Origin: an uncultured Myxococcales bacterium
GTDB lineage: Bacteria; Myxococcota_A; UBA9042; CAIXZC01
Direction: 5' to 3'
Length of the DNA stretch: 64,000 nucleotides
NCBI GenBank assembly: GCA_903895725.1
Contig: CAITUV010000021.1
Coordinates: forward strand, 62,001-126,000
Program-made: the position numbers and the translations under genes
In this document: piece by piece, positions 44,264 through 53,405 of the stretch
How the letters are laid out: the number at the start of each line of letters is the position of its first letter
Numbering within the stretch: the first letter of the stretch is position 1
Notes under the pieces: model-generated
Database searches by the model: none
The model's input: only the letters and a program-made list of their open reading frames with translations
What the model was told of the DNA's origin: nothing

Positions 44264-45736
44264 TTGGGAATCCTGCACTGGTTCGACCTCGTTGTCCTGG
44301 GGATCTATCTGGCCGGTATGCTCGCCATCGGCGTCTGGCTGAGCAAGAAGCACAAAGGTTTCGATGACTTCTTCCTGGCGGGTCGGGCCATGACGACCCC
44401 GCTGCTCGTCACCACGCTGGTGTCGACGTACTACGGCCTCGACGTGCTGTTCGGGACGTCCGAGATCGGCTACGAGAGCGGGTTCGTTGCCTGGTTCGGC
44501 TACTCCCGGCCCTACTACCTGTTTTACATCATCGCGGCATTCGTGCTCGGCCGCAGGCTTCGAGAGGGCGGATTCAAGACCCTGCCCGACATCCTCGAGA
44601 AATACTACGGCAAGCCGTCCCGCTACGTGGCGGCCGTGGCATCGTTCGTGTACTCGCTGCCGGTGATCTCCCTGTTCGGGTTCGGGTGGCTGTCGAGCGT
44701 GCTGTTTGACTGGGACCCGTGGCTCGGTGCCCTGGTTTTCGGAGGCCTGGCCCTGGCCTACACCTGGGGAGGCGGGCTGTGGGCCGACGTGCTCACCGAC
44801 TCGATCCAGTTCGTGCTGATGTGCCTGATGGTGGCCATTGCGGTCCCGTACGCGCTCGACGTCATCGGCGGATTCGACCGGATGTTCGACCTGCTCCCCG
44901 CGACGCATTTCAGTCAGCTCGGAGACATGACGCCCTGGCTGGTGGTCATCTATGGAATGACGGGGCTCACCGTGCTGGTGGAGCCCAGCTTCTACCAGCG
45001 GATTTTTGCGGCCCGCGACTACAAGGCGGTTCGCAACGCGCTGCTCATCGGGATCTTCCTGTGGGGCTCGTACGACTGGTGCGTCACCCTGCTCGGCCTC
45101 ATCGCCCGGACGGCTGCGGCCGAGGGACTCCTGCCCGCGGACATGCACCCGAACACCGCGCTGCTGCGCATCACCGTGCTGTCGCTGCCGGTCGGCCTCC
45201 TGGGGCTCTTCGTGGCCGGCGTGATGTCGACGGCCATGTCCACCATCGATTCCTACTGCCTGATCGGAGGCGGGAATTTCGCCTATGACCTCTACCGGCC
45301 GATTCTGAACCCGAAGGCCTCGGACAAACAGCTCATCCGCATGACGCGCATCGGCGTCCTCCTGTCGTGGGGGCTCGGGTTCGTTATCGCGTTCTACTTC
45401 GAACGGATCATGTCCCTCTGGGTCTTCCTGGCCACGCTGCTTACCTCCACGGTGTTCGTGCCGATCCTCCTGGGGTTGTTCGTGCCCTCGTTCCGGCGTC
45501 CCAAGGCCGGCACGTGGGGGGCGGGAGCCGGCCTTCTCGGGTCCATTGCCTACTATGTGCTCTTCGGCCTGCTCGGGCACGATGGCGACGGTACCCGGAT
45601 CCTGACAGTCGAGCTGTTCGGCGGGACGTTCGATATCTGGGAAGAGTATGCGATGTTCTTCACTCTCCCGCTGTCCCTGCTGGCCTACCTGGCCGGAGTG
45701 GCAGCGGACCGGCCGAAAGAAGGAGGGAATCCATGA
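44264..45736 (+). CDS. Sodium:solute symporter family transporter
   Basis: 490 residues from a TTG start 10 bases after GGAGGGGG; a later ATG would remove half of the first helix. About 13 membrane helices are visible. WLSKKHKGFDDFFLAGRAM after helix 1 and FVAGVMSTAMSTIDSYCLIGGGNFAYDLYRP (read in two parts, with the Ser-rich turn STAMSTIDS) are SSS-family signatures tied to Na+ binding. It moves a small solute with Na+ across the inner membrane; substrate unknown. The stop overlaps the start of the 69-residue gene by 4 bases. Confidence 0.88.
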   Translation: MGILHWFDLVVLGIYLAGMLAIGVWLSKKHKGFDDFFLAGRAMTTPLLVTTLVSTYYGLDVLFGTSEIGYESGFVAWFGYSRPYYLFYIIAAFVLGRRLREGGFKTLPDILEKYYGKPSRYVAAVASFVYSLPVISLFGFGWLSSVLFDWDPWLGALVFGGLALAYTWGGGLWADVLTDSIQFVLMCLMVAIAVPYALDVIGGFDRMFDLLPATHFSQLGDMTPWLVVIYGMTGLTVLVEPSFYQRIFAARDYKAVRNALLIGIFLWGSYDWCVTLLGLIARTAAAEGLLPADMHPNTALLRITVLSLPVGLLGLFVAGVMSTAMSTIDSYCLIGGGNFAYDLYRPILNPKASDKQLIRMTRIGVLLSWGLGFVIAFYFERIMSLWVFLATLLTSTVFVPILLGLFVPSFRRPKAGTWGAGAGLLGSIAYYVLFGLLGHDGDGTRILTVELFGGTFDIWEEYAMFFTLPLSLLAYLAGVAADRPKEGGNP

Positions 45737-45942
45737 GCATCTGGGAATGGGCATCGTGGACCAATGTCGTCATCCTGGGCATCGGGGCTCCCGTCGTGTT
45801 CCTCTTCTTCCTGCGCGACCTCAAGTCGATCCTGGCCTGTCTTACGGCCGCCCAGGACGCCATGCCCGCTCTCGAGGCTCCTGCGCTCGAGCTGGAGGCC
45901 GTTCCGCTCGACGCTTGCCAATCGGAACGCCCCCCTCTATGA
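45733..45942 (+). CDS. Small single-pass membrane protein coupled to the symporter
   Basis: 69 residues starting MSIWEWASWTNVVILG. The ATG overlaps the symporter stop (ATGA) and follows AGGAGGGAATCC, a strong ribosome site. One helix (about 10-28, VVILGIGAPVVFLFFL) is followed by a charged tail with ACLTAAQD and ELEAVPLD. The overlap suggests translation coupled to the symporter, as for small accessory subunits of other SSS transporters. That role is inference; no family is recognised. Confidence 0.75.
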   Translation: MSIWEWASWTNVVILGIGAPVVFLFFLRDLKSILACLTAAQDAMPALEAPALELEAVPLDACQSERPPL

Positions 45943-45970
45943 TGTGAGGCCGGTCTGAGGCGGATCGGTC

Positions 45971-47548
45971 ATGCCGGATTTTGTGGAAATCACCCTGAGT
46001 CGGCCGGAGCGGGGCAAGAAGTCCAGCCTGCTCGTGTTCTGGCTCGTGCTCGCCGTGTACGCGTGGAACTACCACGGCCCTGCGGAGGGCTACTGGGACA
46101 CCTACATCGCTGTCCCGGCCGCCCTGCTGGCCGGTGAGCCGGTCGACTTCCGGGGGCCGGACGGAAAACCGGCGTTCGACTACAAGCTCTCCGGGCGCCT
46201 CCCCGACGACCTCGTCCGCAAGGATGCCTACGGAATCGCCACCAAGGACCAGCGGTTGGGACCGGCCGTGGTGGCATCGCCGTTTTACAAGTTCTTCCGG
46301 CTGTTCGGGTTCCGGTTCTTCTATGCGCTGATTCCCGCGCTGACCGCGCTGGCATTCTTCTGCTTCCTGCACCGGTTGACCGCCAAGAGGCTGTTGTCGG
46401 GCATTGCCGCGGTGCTGCTCCTGATCAACCCGTTCCTGCTCTCGTACCAGCGGCTCAACCCGAACTTCCTGGGGTTGTTCCTGGTCGTGATTCTCTTCCT
46501 GGTGCTCGAGGAGGATCCGTTCCGTCCCTTCCTGGCCGGGTTGCTGTGCGGTGCGTTCGGGGGGATCCGGAACGAAGGGATCATCTATGCGCCCATCCTC
46601 CTGTTCTGGGTCGCACACCGAGGTGCCGTCGGAGGGAGGCCCGGGGGCCCGGCTCGCACCGGTTCACGCTGGAAGGCGGTGGCCTGGTTCGTCGCGGGCG
46701 GGCTCATCACGATCCTCCCGTTCCTGTACTGGAAGCAGTTCGCGTTCGGCTCCCCGTTCATGCATCCCAGCCAATACGCGCACTTCGAGGGCTTCCGCCC
46801 CACGTTCCCCCATTCGTTCCTCGGGATCGACTTCCAGTTCAACGGCCTGTTGAACTTCCCGTTCTACAGGGAGTGGGTGCGCACCCCGCACTTCCCCTAC
46901 CCGGTCTTCCTGATGATCCCCATGGTGGCGCTCAGCACCTTCGGTCTGCTGCTGTGCGGTCTGGCGGTGATGGGAGTCCGGCCGCTGTTCGTGGAGAGGG
47001 GACCGTTGGCCTGGGCCATGATCGCCTGGATGGTGGTGACCTGGGTCTTCTGGGGGTTCCAGGAGAACTGGGAAGAGCTCAAGATGTCGTTCCTGTTCAT
47101 GGGGCTGCCGCCGTTGCTGCTGCTGATGGTCTTCGGTGCCGCCCGCATGGCCGTGATCGGACGCCTCAAGGCCAACGTGGGGGCGTTTGCCGCGTTCCTG
47201 CTCGTTGCCGTCGTGCTCCTGAAGTTTGCTCACTACATGGACTTCCCCGCGGACGACCGCTGGTACGAGCGCTTCCCCAAGGCCAGGGTCAACGCCAGTG
47301 CGCTGCCCGGGCTCCCGGATGACCGACGGCTCGACCCGGAGTTCTTCCTGACCCGGGAGGACAACGCCGAGCACGACCGCCAGAAGGCCCGGTTCAGCAA
47401 CGTCTGCCTGCTCCCGTGCAGCTACCTCCCTGTCCAGCGGAAATTGGAGTGGCTGGGAGGTGAGCCGGCCGTGGAGATGAGCCATCGCACGCTGACCGTC
47501 CAGCAGGTGTGGGAGCTCATCTACGCCCAGCGCACCAAGGCCCCGTGA
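45971..47548 (+). CDS. Polytopic membrane protein, GT-C glycosyltransferase-like
   Basis: 525 residues with about 10-11 membrane helices and a soluble C-terminal part from about 415. The first periplasmic loop has acidic EGYWDTY after helix 1, and GGIRNEGIIYAPILLFW resembles the RPEG-type turn of dolichyl-phosphate-mannose-protein transferase relatives (GT39/ArnT). These enzymes move sugars from lipid carriers to acceptors outside the membrane. The match is weak, so the function is tentative. It begins 28 bases after the small membrane protein gene and is probably in the same transcript. Confidence 0.65.
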   Translation: MPDFVEITLSRPERGKKSSLLVFWLVLAVYAWNYHGPAEGYWDTYIAVPAALLAGEPVDFRGPDGKPAFDYKLSGRLPDDLVRKDAYGIATKDQRLGPAVVASPFYKFFRLFGFRFFYALIPALTALAFFCFLHRLTAKRLLSGIAAVLLLINPFLLSYQRLNPNFLGLFLVVILFLVLEEDPFRPFLAGLLCGAFGGIRNEGIIYAPILLFWVAHRGAVGGRPGGPARTGSRWKAVAWFVAGGLITILPFLYWKQFAFGSPFMHPSQYAHFEGFRPTFPHSFLGIDFQFNGLLNFPFYREWVRTPHFPYPVFLMIPMVALSTFGLLLCGLAVMGVRPLFVERGPLAWAMIAWMVVTWVFWGFQENWEELKMSFLFMGLPPLLLLMVFGAARMAVIGRLKANVGAFAAFLLVAVVLLKFAHYMDFPADDRWYERFPKARVNASALPGLPDDRRLDPEFFLTREDNAEHDRQKARFSNVCLLPCSYLPVQRKLEWLGGEPAVEMSHRTLTVQQVWELIYAQRTKAP

Positions 47549-47575
47549 TCCGAGGCCTGCACGAGGATTTCGACC

Positions 47576-48385
47576 ATGCCGGGCTGTGAGGTCACCTTCA
47601 TCCGCGCCAGCACGACCATCCTCCGGATCGGGGGGCGGATCGTGGTGACCGATCCCTGGTTCTCCATGCGGATGAGGTTACTGCCTGCGCTCGTGCGCCC
47701 CGGCTTGCCGCTCAGCCGGATGCCCGTTCCGGACGTGGTGCTCTGCTCCCACCTCCATGCCGACCACTTCGAGCCGGCAGCGATCCGTCGCATGGCCGGA
47801 CCGGGCACCGTCGTCGTCGGCCCGCCCGGCACGGCAGCGGCGCTGCGTGGCCGCACCAGGAGCAGTATACCGCTGCACGGTGGCACCGGAAGGAACGCTA
47901 CGACGGATGCTCCGGGAATCCCCCGGGTAGTCGAGTTGGAGCCGCACGGGGAGAATGCGGCTGAGATTGCGGGGCTTTCGATCACGGCGTATCGCATTCC
48001 TCACACCTTTCCCCCTCCCGACGAGAACGGCTACGTCCTCTCCGACGGCGGGACGACGGTCTTCTTCGGCGGCGACGGGGCGTACGGACCGGTCTATGCG
48101 GAAGTCGGCCGGCGCCATGCCATCGACCTGGCGCTTCTCCCGGTCGGAGGAAGCCTGATCCTCGGCCGCAGGACCGTGATGAGCCCGGACCAGGCGGTTC
48201 AGGCCGCACTGGACCTCGGGGCGAAAGCCCTGGTTCCCCTTCACCCCGGGGGCGAGTGGCTCCCCCTGCCTCCCCTGTCGTGGCACCCGGGACGCGGCCG
48301 GCACGCCCAGGCCGTGGTGCGTCGTCGTGGCCTGGACCTCCGGGTCCACGTCCTCCCCCGGGGAGAAACGGCTGTGCTGATCTGA
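47576..48385 (+). CDS. Metallo-beta-lactamase-fold hydrolase (UlaG-like)
   Basis: 269 residues. SHLHADHF (58-65) is the HxHxDH zinc motif; IPHTF near 142 and FGGDGAYG near 170 supply later ligands, and LVPLHPGGEW the final one. The early TTILRIGGRIVVTDPWFS matches the UlaG branch, which cleaves lactones or phosphodiesters. No signal peptide. It follows the GT-C-like gene by 27 bases and closes the operon before a new promoter. Confidence 0.8.
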   Translation: MPGCEVTFIRASTTILRIGGRIVVTDPWFSMRMRLLPALVRPGLPLSRMPVPDVVLCSHLHADHFEPAAIRRMAGPGTVVVGPPGTAAALRGRTRSSIPLHGGTGRNATTDAPGIPRVVELEPHGENAAEIAGLSITAYRIPHTFPPPDENGYVLSDGGTTVFFGGDGAYGPVYAEVGRRHAIDLALLPVGGSLILGRRTVMSPDQAVQAALDLGAKALVPLHPGGEWLPLPPLSWHPGRGRHAQAVVRRRGLDLRVHVLPRGETAVLI

Positions 48386-48389
48386 TCTG

Positions 48390-48418
48390 TTGCCTCCCTC
48401 GCGCTGCGCGAGTAAACT
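48390..48418 (+). promoter_or_regulatory. Sigma70-like promoter for the IgGFc-binding-like lipoprotein
   Basis: TTGCCT (48390-48395), 17-base spacer containing the palindrome TCGCGCTGCGCGA, TAAACT (48413-48418). The spacer hairpin might bind a regulator. Confidence 0.5.
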
Positions 48419-48457
48419 GCCGCCCGCGCCTTGTGCGCCTGATGGAGGTTTGGACCG

Positions 48458-50686
48458 ATGAAGAAGACGGTGACTTTGCTGGCGACGGTCGCGTTGTTCT
48501 CGGCTGCCTGCAGCGGTAGTGGCAACGGAGATGGCGATGTCACGTTCCTGCCCGGTGACGGCCGCGGCGGCGATGTGTCCGGTGATGCCCTCGGCGGAGA
48601 TACCGGCCCCAAGGATAAGTGCACCGTGTCCCAGGATTGCCCGGCGGACAAGCCGGTGTGCGACCAGTTCTCCGGCGTCTGTGTCGAGTGCAAGAAGAAC
48701 GACGATTGCGACGACCCGGAGCTGCCTTACTGCAACCCGGCCAGCATGGCCTGCGTCGAGTGCGTGATGAAGGAGCACTGCCCGTCCGAATACCAGTACT
48801 GCCTGGAAGGACAGTGCTCGGACAAGCCGTGCATCCCCGGTAACAAGAGCTGCGTCGGCAACACCGTCCACGTCTGCTCGCCGGACGGCATGGACCCCAA
48901 CTGGGAGGTCCAGGAGTGCGGTGCCAAGACCTGCGTCAAGGGGCAGTGCCTCGAGTGCAAGCCCAACGAGACCTCCTGCAAGGGAAGCAAGGTCATCGAG
49001 TGCTCCGCCAGCGGCCAGGACTACAAGGTCCTCGAAGAGTGCTCGGGCGGAAAGGATTGTTTCGGCGGGAAGTGCCTGGTCTGCTACCCGGGCAGCAAGA
49101 AGTGCGAAGGTAACATCTCCATGCGCTGCACAGGGGACGGCGGCGGGTGGGAGTTCAACCAGGACTGCGCCCAGGGCGGCCTGACCTGCTACATGGGGGC
49201 ATGCCTGAGCCCGTGCGCCGGCGACCTCAAGCAGAACACCAACGCTGGGTGCGAGTTCTTCGCCCTCGACCTCGACAACTACAGCGACATGGAAAATGAT
49301 GCCGCCGGTGCCCAGTACGCAGTCATCGTGTCCAACACCTCCAAGACCGATCAGGCGGAAGTGACCGTCACCAAGCCGGATGGCGCCGTGCTCACCGCGA
49401 CCCTGGGGCCGATGTCGCTGCACAAGTTCGAGCTTCCGCCTACCTGGGGACTCGAGGGAACCATGAAGGGCAAGAACGCGTTCCGCATCAACGCCAGCCG
49501 CCCCGTGGTCGTGTACCAGTTCAACCCCCTGTCCAACAAGGTCGAGGTGTTCTCCAACGATGCCTCGGTGCTGCTGCCGGCCCCGGCCATGGGGGCCGAG
49601 TACTACGTCATGGCCTACGGCTTCGGCGGTGCCAAGCCTCCTGCCGAGCCGACTCCGGCCAGCTTCTTCACCGTGGTGGGGCTGTCGTCGGTGCCGACGC
49701 AGGTGACCTTCACGCCGTCGGTCGCCACCCTGGCCGGCGGAGGAATCCCCGCCCTGAGCCCCGGCCAGTCGCAGACCGTCGAGCTGGCGCAGGGGGAAGT
49801 GCTCAACGTGGAATCGTCCCAGCCGGGGGCCGACCTGTCCGGCTCCCACATCACGGCCAACGCTGCAGTCGCGGTGTTTGGCGGACACGAGTGCCCGTTC
49901 ACCTCCGATCTCTGCTGCTGTGACCACGTCGAGATGCAGCTCATGCCAGTATCGACCTGGGGAACCCACTACCTCGTCAGCAAGTTCTGGGAGCGGTGGA
50001 AGGAACAGGACTACGTCCGGATCATGGCCTCCCAGGACGGAACGACCGTCACGCTGAACCCGGCCATCGTCCAGGTCCCGACCCTGTCGGCCGGCAAGTA
50101 CTTCACGTTCCAGACCAAGGTGAACCTGGAGATCACTTCGAATAAGCCGATCCTCGTGGGCCAGTTCATGGCCTCGAGCTACGAGATCCTCGGCGCGCCC
50201 AACGTCCTGTCCTGCTGGTCGAACACCGACTGCCCGTCACCGTTCACCTGCGACACGTTCTCCGGAGCCTGCATCGGTCCGGACTGCTCGACCACCGCCC
50301 AGTGCCTGTCCGGCACGACGTGCGAGCTGTACATGGGCATGGGCAACTGCGCTCCCATCGGAGACCCGGCTTTCACTCTGGCCGTGCCGGAGCAGCAGTA
50401 CATGGATTCCTACGTGTTCCTCACTCCCGACGCCTACCTCCAGGACTACCTCAACGTCATCGCTCCGCTCAATGCGGGCAAGGTCGTGCTCGACGACATG
50501 CAGATCCCCCCGCCGTCGTTCATCCCGGTCGGCAGCAGCGGCTACGGCGTCTACCGCACCATGGTCAACGACGGCGTCCACACCATCTGGTCGGACAAGA
50601 AGATCGGAATCACGGTCTACGGCTACGACAACGACGTGAGCTACGCGTACCCGGGCGGCATGGGGCTGGCCGAGCTCGAGTTCTAG
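48458..50686 (+). CDS. Lipoprotein with Cys-rich repeats and IgGFc-binding-like domain
   Basis: 742 residues, ATG after TGGAGG. The lipobox is FSAAC. Residues about 50-260 hold Cys-rich repeats of the type CxxxxDCPxxxPVCxxxxGxCVEC. From about 270 a domain like the IgGFc-binding N-terminal family appears: QYAVIVSNTS, LHKFELPP, NAFRINASRPVVVYQFNP, NAAVAVFGGHECPF, WGTHYLVSKFW and KPILVGQFMASSYE. A further Cys cluster (about 585-625) precedes the end. In bacteria such proteins are surface or secreted and their ligands are unknown. It has its own promoter. Confidence 0.85.
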   Translation: MKKTVTLLATVALFSAACSGSGNGDGDVTFLPGDGRGGDVSGDALGGDTGPKDKCTVSQDCPADKPVCDQFSGVCVECKKNDDCDDPELPYCNPASMACVECVMKEHCPSEYQYCLEGQCSDKPCIPGNKSCVGNTVHVCSPDGMDPNWEVQECGAKTCVKGQCLECKPNETSCKGSKVIECSASGQDYKVLEECSGGKDCFGGKCLVCYPGSKKCEGNISMRCTGDGGGWEFNQDCAQGGLTCYMGACLSPCAGDLKQNTNAGCEFFALDLDNYSDMENDAAGAQYAVIVSNTSKTDQAEVTVTKPDGAVLTATLGPMSLHKFELPPTWGLEGTMKGKNAFRINASRPVVVYQFNPLSNKVEVFSNDASVLLPAPAMGAEYYVMAYGFGGAKPPAEPTPASFFTVVGLSSVPTQVTFTPSVATLAGGGIPALSPGQSQTVELAQGEVLNVESSQPGADLSGSHITANAAVAVFGGHECPFTSDLCCCDHVEMQLMPVSTWGTHYLVSKFWERWKEQDYVRIMASQDGTTVTLNPAIVQVPTLSAGKYFTFQTKVNLEITSNKPILVGQFMASSYEILGAPNVLSCWSNTDCPSPFTCDTFSGACIGPDCSTTAQCLSGTTCELYMGMGNCAPIGDPAFTLAVPEQQYMDSYVFLTPDAYLQDYLNVIAPLNAGKVVLDDMQIPPPSFIPVGSSGYGVYRTMVNDGVHTIWSDKKIGITVYGYDNDVSYAYPGGMGLAELEF

Positions 50687-50722
50687 TTGGCCCTTCGGGA
50701 ATAAGCCCGGACCTCTTTGTGC

Positions 50723-50751
50723 TTGAACCCTGCCCCCGATCCTTGTATATA
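50723..50751 (+). promoter_or_regulatory. Sigma70-like promoter for the HEAT-repeat lipoprotein
   Basis: TTGAAC (50723-50728), 17-base spacer, TATATA (50746-50751). One of the strongest matches in the window. Confidence 0.65.
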
Positions 50752-50800
50752 GGGGGCACTTGACTCGGAGCTATCGCACGATTTCGAAGGAGGAATGAAG

Positions 50801-51940
50801 ATGCGTCTGGTTTCCATGCTGTCGGTTCTCGCGTTCGCCCTGGCCCTGGGTGGCTGCGGCAAGAAGGAAGAGCAGAAGAAGGCCGAGGAGCCCGCCAAGG
50901 TGGCCGAAGAGCAGGCCAAGAAGGCTGAAGAGGCCAAGAAGGCCGAGGAAGCCAAGAAGGCCGAAGAAGCATTGAAGGCCGAGGAAGCCAAGAAGGCCGA
51001 AGAGGCTGCCAAGGCTGAGGAAGCCAAGAAGGCCGAGGAAGCCAAGAAGGCCGAAGAGGCTGCCAAGGCCGCCGAAGAAGCCAAGAAGGCCGAAGAGGCT
51101 GCCAAGGCCGCAGAAGAAGCCAAGAAGGCCGAGGAAGCCAAGAAGGAAGACCCCGCCGCCAAGGCCGCGGAGGAGCTCCAGCAGCGCCGTGAGCGCATCC
51201 AGGAAATCTACAAGATGGGGCGCAGCACCAACCCCGAGGACATCGCCAAGCTCGAAGTGCTCATCAAGGGCGATGCCCAGCCCTACGAGAAGGCCACCGC
51301 ACTTCGCGCCCTCAGCGCCAACAAGGTGGACACCCTGATCCCGACCCTCAAGACGCTGGCCGAGGACAAGGATCTGGCCGTCAAGAGCGAAGCCGCCATT
51401 CTGCTGTACCAGTGGGGCGAGAAGGAATTCGCAAAGCCCCTCATGGAGCAGCTCCTCGACCAGGGCGTGGCCATGCGCCGTGCCTTCTTCAAGGGGATCC
51501 AGGACGGCAAGTACACCTATGAGCCCGAGGCCGAGGAGTTCTTCGCCAAGGCCATGGGCGCCAAGCAGGTCCACGTGAAGCTCGATGCCGCACTCGGCAT
51601 GATGCACCTGGGCAAGAACGACGTCGCCGTAGCCGCGTTCAAGGAAGCCCTGGCCGATCAGGACAAGGAGTACGTCCGCCTGACGGCAGTCAGCTACCTG
51701 GCATCCGCCCGGGAGATCCCGGAGGCCAAGGCCCTGCTCGAGCAGGCCGCCAACGACGCCAGCCCGAAGGTCGCCAACCGCGCCAAGCAGATCCTGGGCA
51801 TCCTCGCCCCGGAGGCTGCTCCGGCTCCGGCTCCGGCCCCGGCCCCTGCGGAGGGCGCTGCTGCTCCGGCTCCGGCCCCCGCTGAGGGTGCTGCCGCTCC
51901 GGCCCCGGCTCCGGCCGCCGAGCCCGCCCCGGCCCCGTAA
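50801..51940 (+). CDS. Lipoprotein with TolA-like coiled coil and HEAT repeats
   Basis: 379 residues from the ATG at 50801, 7 bases after AGGAGG; the ATG at 50795 would be only 1 base away. The lipobox is LGGC. Residues about 25-125 are KKAEEA repeats that form a long charged helix like the TolA stalk, encoded by near-perfect 18-bp repeats. Residues about 140-335 look like HEAT or PBS-lyase-type helical repeats (ATALRALSANKVDTLIPTL, VRLTAVSYLASAREIPEAKAL). The last 45 are Ala-Pro repeats that might span the wall. Probably a periplasmic scaffold; no enzymatic residues are seen. Confidence 0.82.
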   Translation: MRLVSMLSVLAFALALGGCGKKEEQKKAEEPAKVAEEQAKKAEEAKKAEEAKKAEEALKAEEAKKAEEAAKAEEAKKAEEAKKAEEAAKAAEEAKKAEEAAKAAEEAKKAEEAKKEDPAAKAAEELQQRRERIQEIYKMGRSTNPEDIAKLEVLIKGDAQPYEKATALRALSANKVDTLIPTLKTLAEDKDLAVKSEAAILLYQWGEKEFAKPLMEQLLDQGVAMRRAFFKGIQDGKYTYEPEAEEFFAKAMGAKQVHVKLDAALGMMHLGKNDVAVAAFKEALADQDKEYVRLTAVSYLASAREIPEAKALLEQAANDASPKVANRAKQILGILAPEAAPAPAPAPAPAEGAAAPAPAPAEGAAAPAPAPAAEPAPAP

Positions 51941-52038
51941 GCACACTTCTGGTTCGTCCGCAGGGCTTCCCTAAGCACACTTTCGGTTCAACCGCAGGGC
52001 CCCTCCCGCGGGGTCGGGGCTGTGTGTTGGGGGGGGGG
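51939..52038. repeat. Direct repeats, REP-like unit and poly-G between convergent genes
   Basis: TAAGCACACTT(C/T)(T/C)GGTTC plus CCGCAGGGC occurs at 51939-51968 and 51971-52000. GCCCCTCCCGCGGGGTCGGGG follows (51999-52019), related to the two copies upstream of metK. Ten G run from 52029 to 52038, ending 2 bases before the stop of the sigma54 activator gene. Confidence 0.75.
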
Positions 52039-52040
52039 AT

Positions 52041-53405
52041 CTACTTGAACTTCTTGATCAGGTATTCCAGGGACTTGCGGTGAATGCCGCCTCGACGTGA
52101 GGCCTCGGAGATGTTCCCTCCGCACAGGTCGAGCAGCCGAGTCCAGTACTTCTCTTCGAACGAGGATACCAGGGCATCCTTGGCATCCTTGTAGGGAAGG
52201 CTGAGGTAGTGATCGAAGTCGGGAACCCCCGGCTGCATCACCGGAGGCCGGGTTTGGAGGTCCACGTCCAGCTCCACGCCGTCCGACAGCAGACAGGCCC
52301 GCTCGATCACGTTGCGCAGCTCCCGAACGTTGCCGGGAAACGCCCACGTGCACAGCCGCGACAGCTCGGAGTGCGGCAGCGTGTACCGCTTCTTGTCCCG
52401 CCGGGAGAACTGGTCGAGGAAATGATCCGCCAGCAGCGGAATGTCCTCGGGCCTCTCCCGCAACGGTGGAATGCGCAGCTTGACGACCGCCAGGCGGTAG
52501 TACAGATCCTCACGGAAGTTTCCCTGGGCCACTTCTTCCTTGAGGTTGCGGTTGGTCGCGGCCACGATCCGGACGTCCACTTCCCGAGAGCTGTCCGAGC
52601 CGACCGCCTTGACCTCCCGGCGCTCGATGAGCCGCAGCAGCTTGCCCTGGAGCGCGAGCGGCAGCTCGCCCAGCTCGTCCATGAAGACCGTACCGCCGGC
52701 CGCAGACTCGATGATCCCCTTGCGGGCCGCGACTGCCCCTGTGAACGCCCCCTTCACGTGGCCGAAGAGCTCGCTTTCGATGATCGACTCGGGTATGGCC
52801 GAGCAGTCGACGATCTCGAACGGCCCCTTGCCCCGTGGAGACAGGTCGTGGAGCGCTCGGGCGGTCAGCTCCTTGCCCGTGCCGCTCTCCCCTTCGACGA
52901 GCACGGTGGCATCGGTCCGCGCGATACGCTGGATCATGGCGAAAAGATGCCGCATCTGCGGCGAGGCACCGACCAGCTCCCCCAGGCGGCTGCCGGTAGT
53001 CAGCTCGAGATCGACCCGCTCCCGCCCCTCCTTGTACTTGAGCTGCGTGTTGCCGGCCGTGATGCGGCAGGACGGCGGCAACCAGGCATCCGCCACGGCA
53101 AGGGAATCGACCAGGATGCCGTTCTTGCTGCCGAGATCCCGGATGCGGTTTCCCCGCTCGGTGGCTTCGATCCGGAAGTGCTGCCGGGACACCGTATCGT
53201 CCGAGAGCACCAGGTCATTGTCCGGCGAGCTCCCTGCCCGAAGCATGATCCCGTCCCGGGAGATCCGGGTACCCTTGTCCGGCCCCCGCACGACCTCGAG
53301 CTCGAAGGAGGGGGCGGACAGGCGCTCCACCTCCGAAGCAAGGAACACGGTCCGGGTTCCGCCTTCTCCCCCGTCTACTGGCCCGCTGTGATCGTGTCCG
53401 TCCAT
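52041..53405 (-). CDS. FHA-domain sigma54-dependent transcription activator
   Basis: 454 residues. An N-terminal FHA domain (about 33-120: RAGSSPDNDLVLSDDTVSRQHF, DLGSKNGILVD, read as separate strands) binds phosphothreonine. The AAA+ domain (about 143-375) has Walker A GESGTGKE, the sigma54-contact loop GAFTGA, Walker B GTVFMDELGELP and R-finger region FREDLYYRL. A Fis-type helix-turn-helix ends the protein (GNISEASRRGGIHRKSLEYLIKK). It should open sigma54 promoters when a partner is phosphorylated. The start lies inside the 3' end of the kinase gene (31-base overlap), which suggests the two form one pathway. Confidence 0.93.
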   Translation of the reverse strand: MDGHDHSGPVDGGEGGTRTVFLASEVERLSAPSFELEVVRGPDKGTRISRDGIMLRAGSSPDNDLVLSDDTVSRQHFRIEATERGNRIRDLGSKNGILVDSLAVADAWLPPSCRITAGNTQLKYKEGRERVDLELTTGSRLGELVGASPQMRHLFAMIQRIARTDATVLVEGESGTGKELTARALHDLSPRGKGPFEIVDCSAIPESIIESELFGHVKGAFTGAVAARKGIIESAAGGTVFMDELGELPLALQGKLLRLIERREVKAVGSDSSREVDVRIVAATNRNLKEEVAQGNFREDLYYRLAVVKLRIPPLRERPEDIPLLADHFLDQFSRRDKKRYTLPHSELSRLCTWAFPGNVRELRNVIERACLLSDGVELDVDLQTRPPVMQPGVPDFDHYLSLPYKDAKDALVSSFEEKYWTRLLDLCGGNISEASRRGGIHRKSLEYLIKKFK

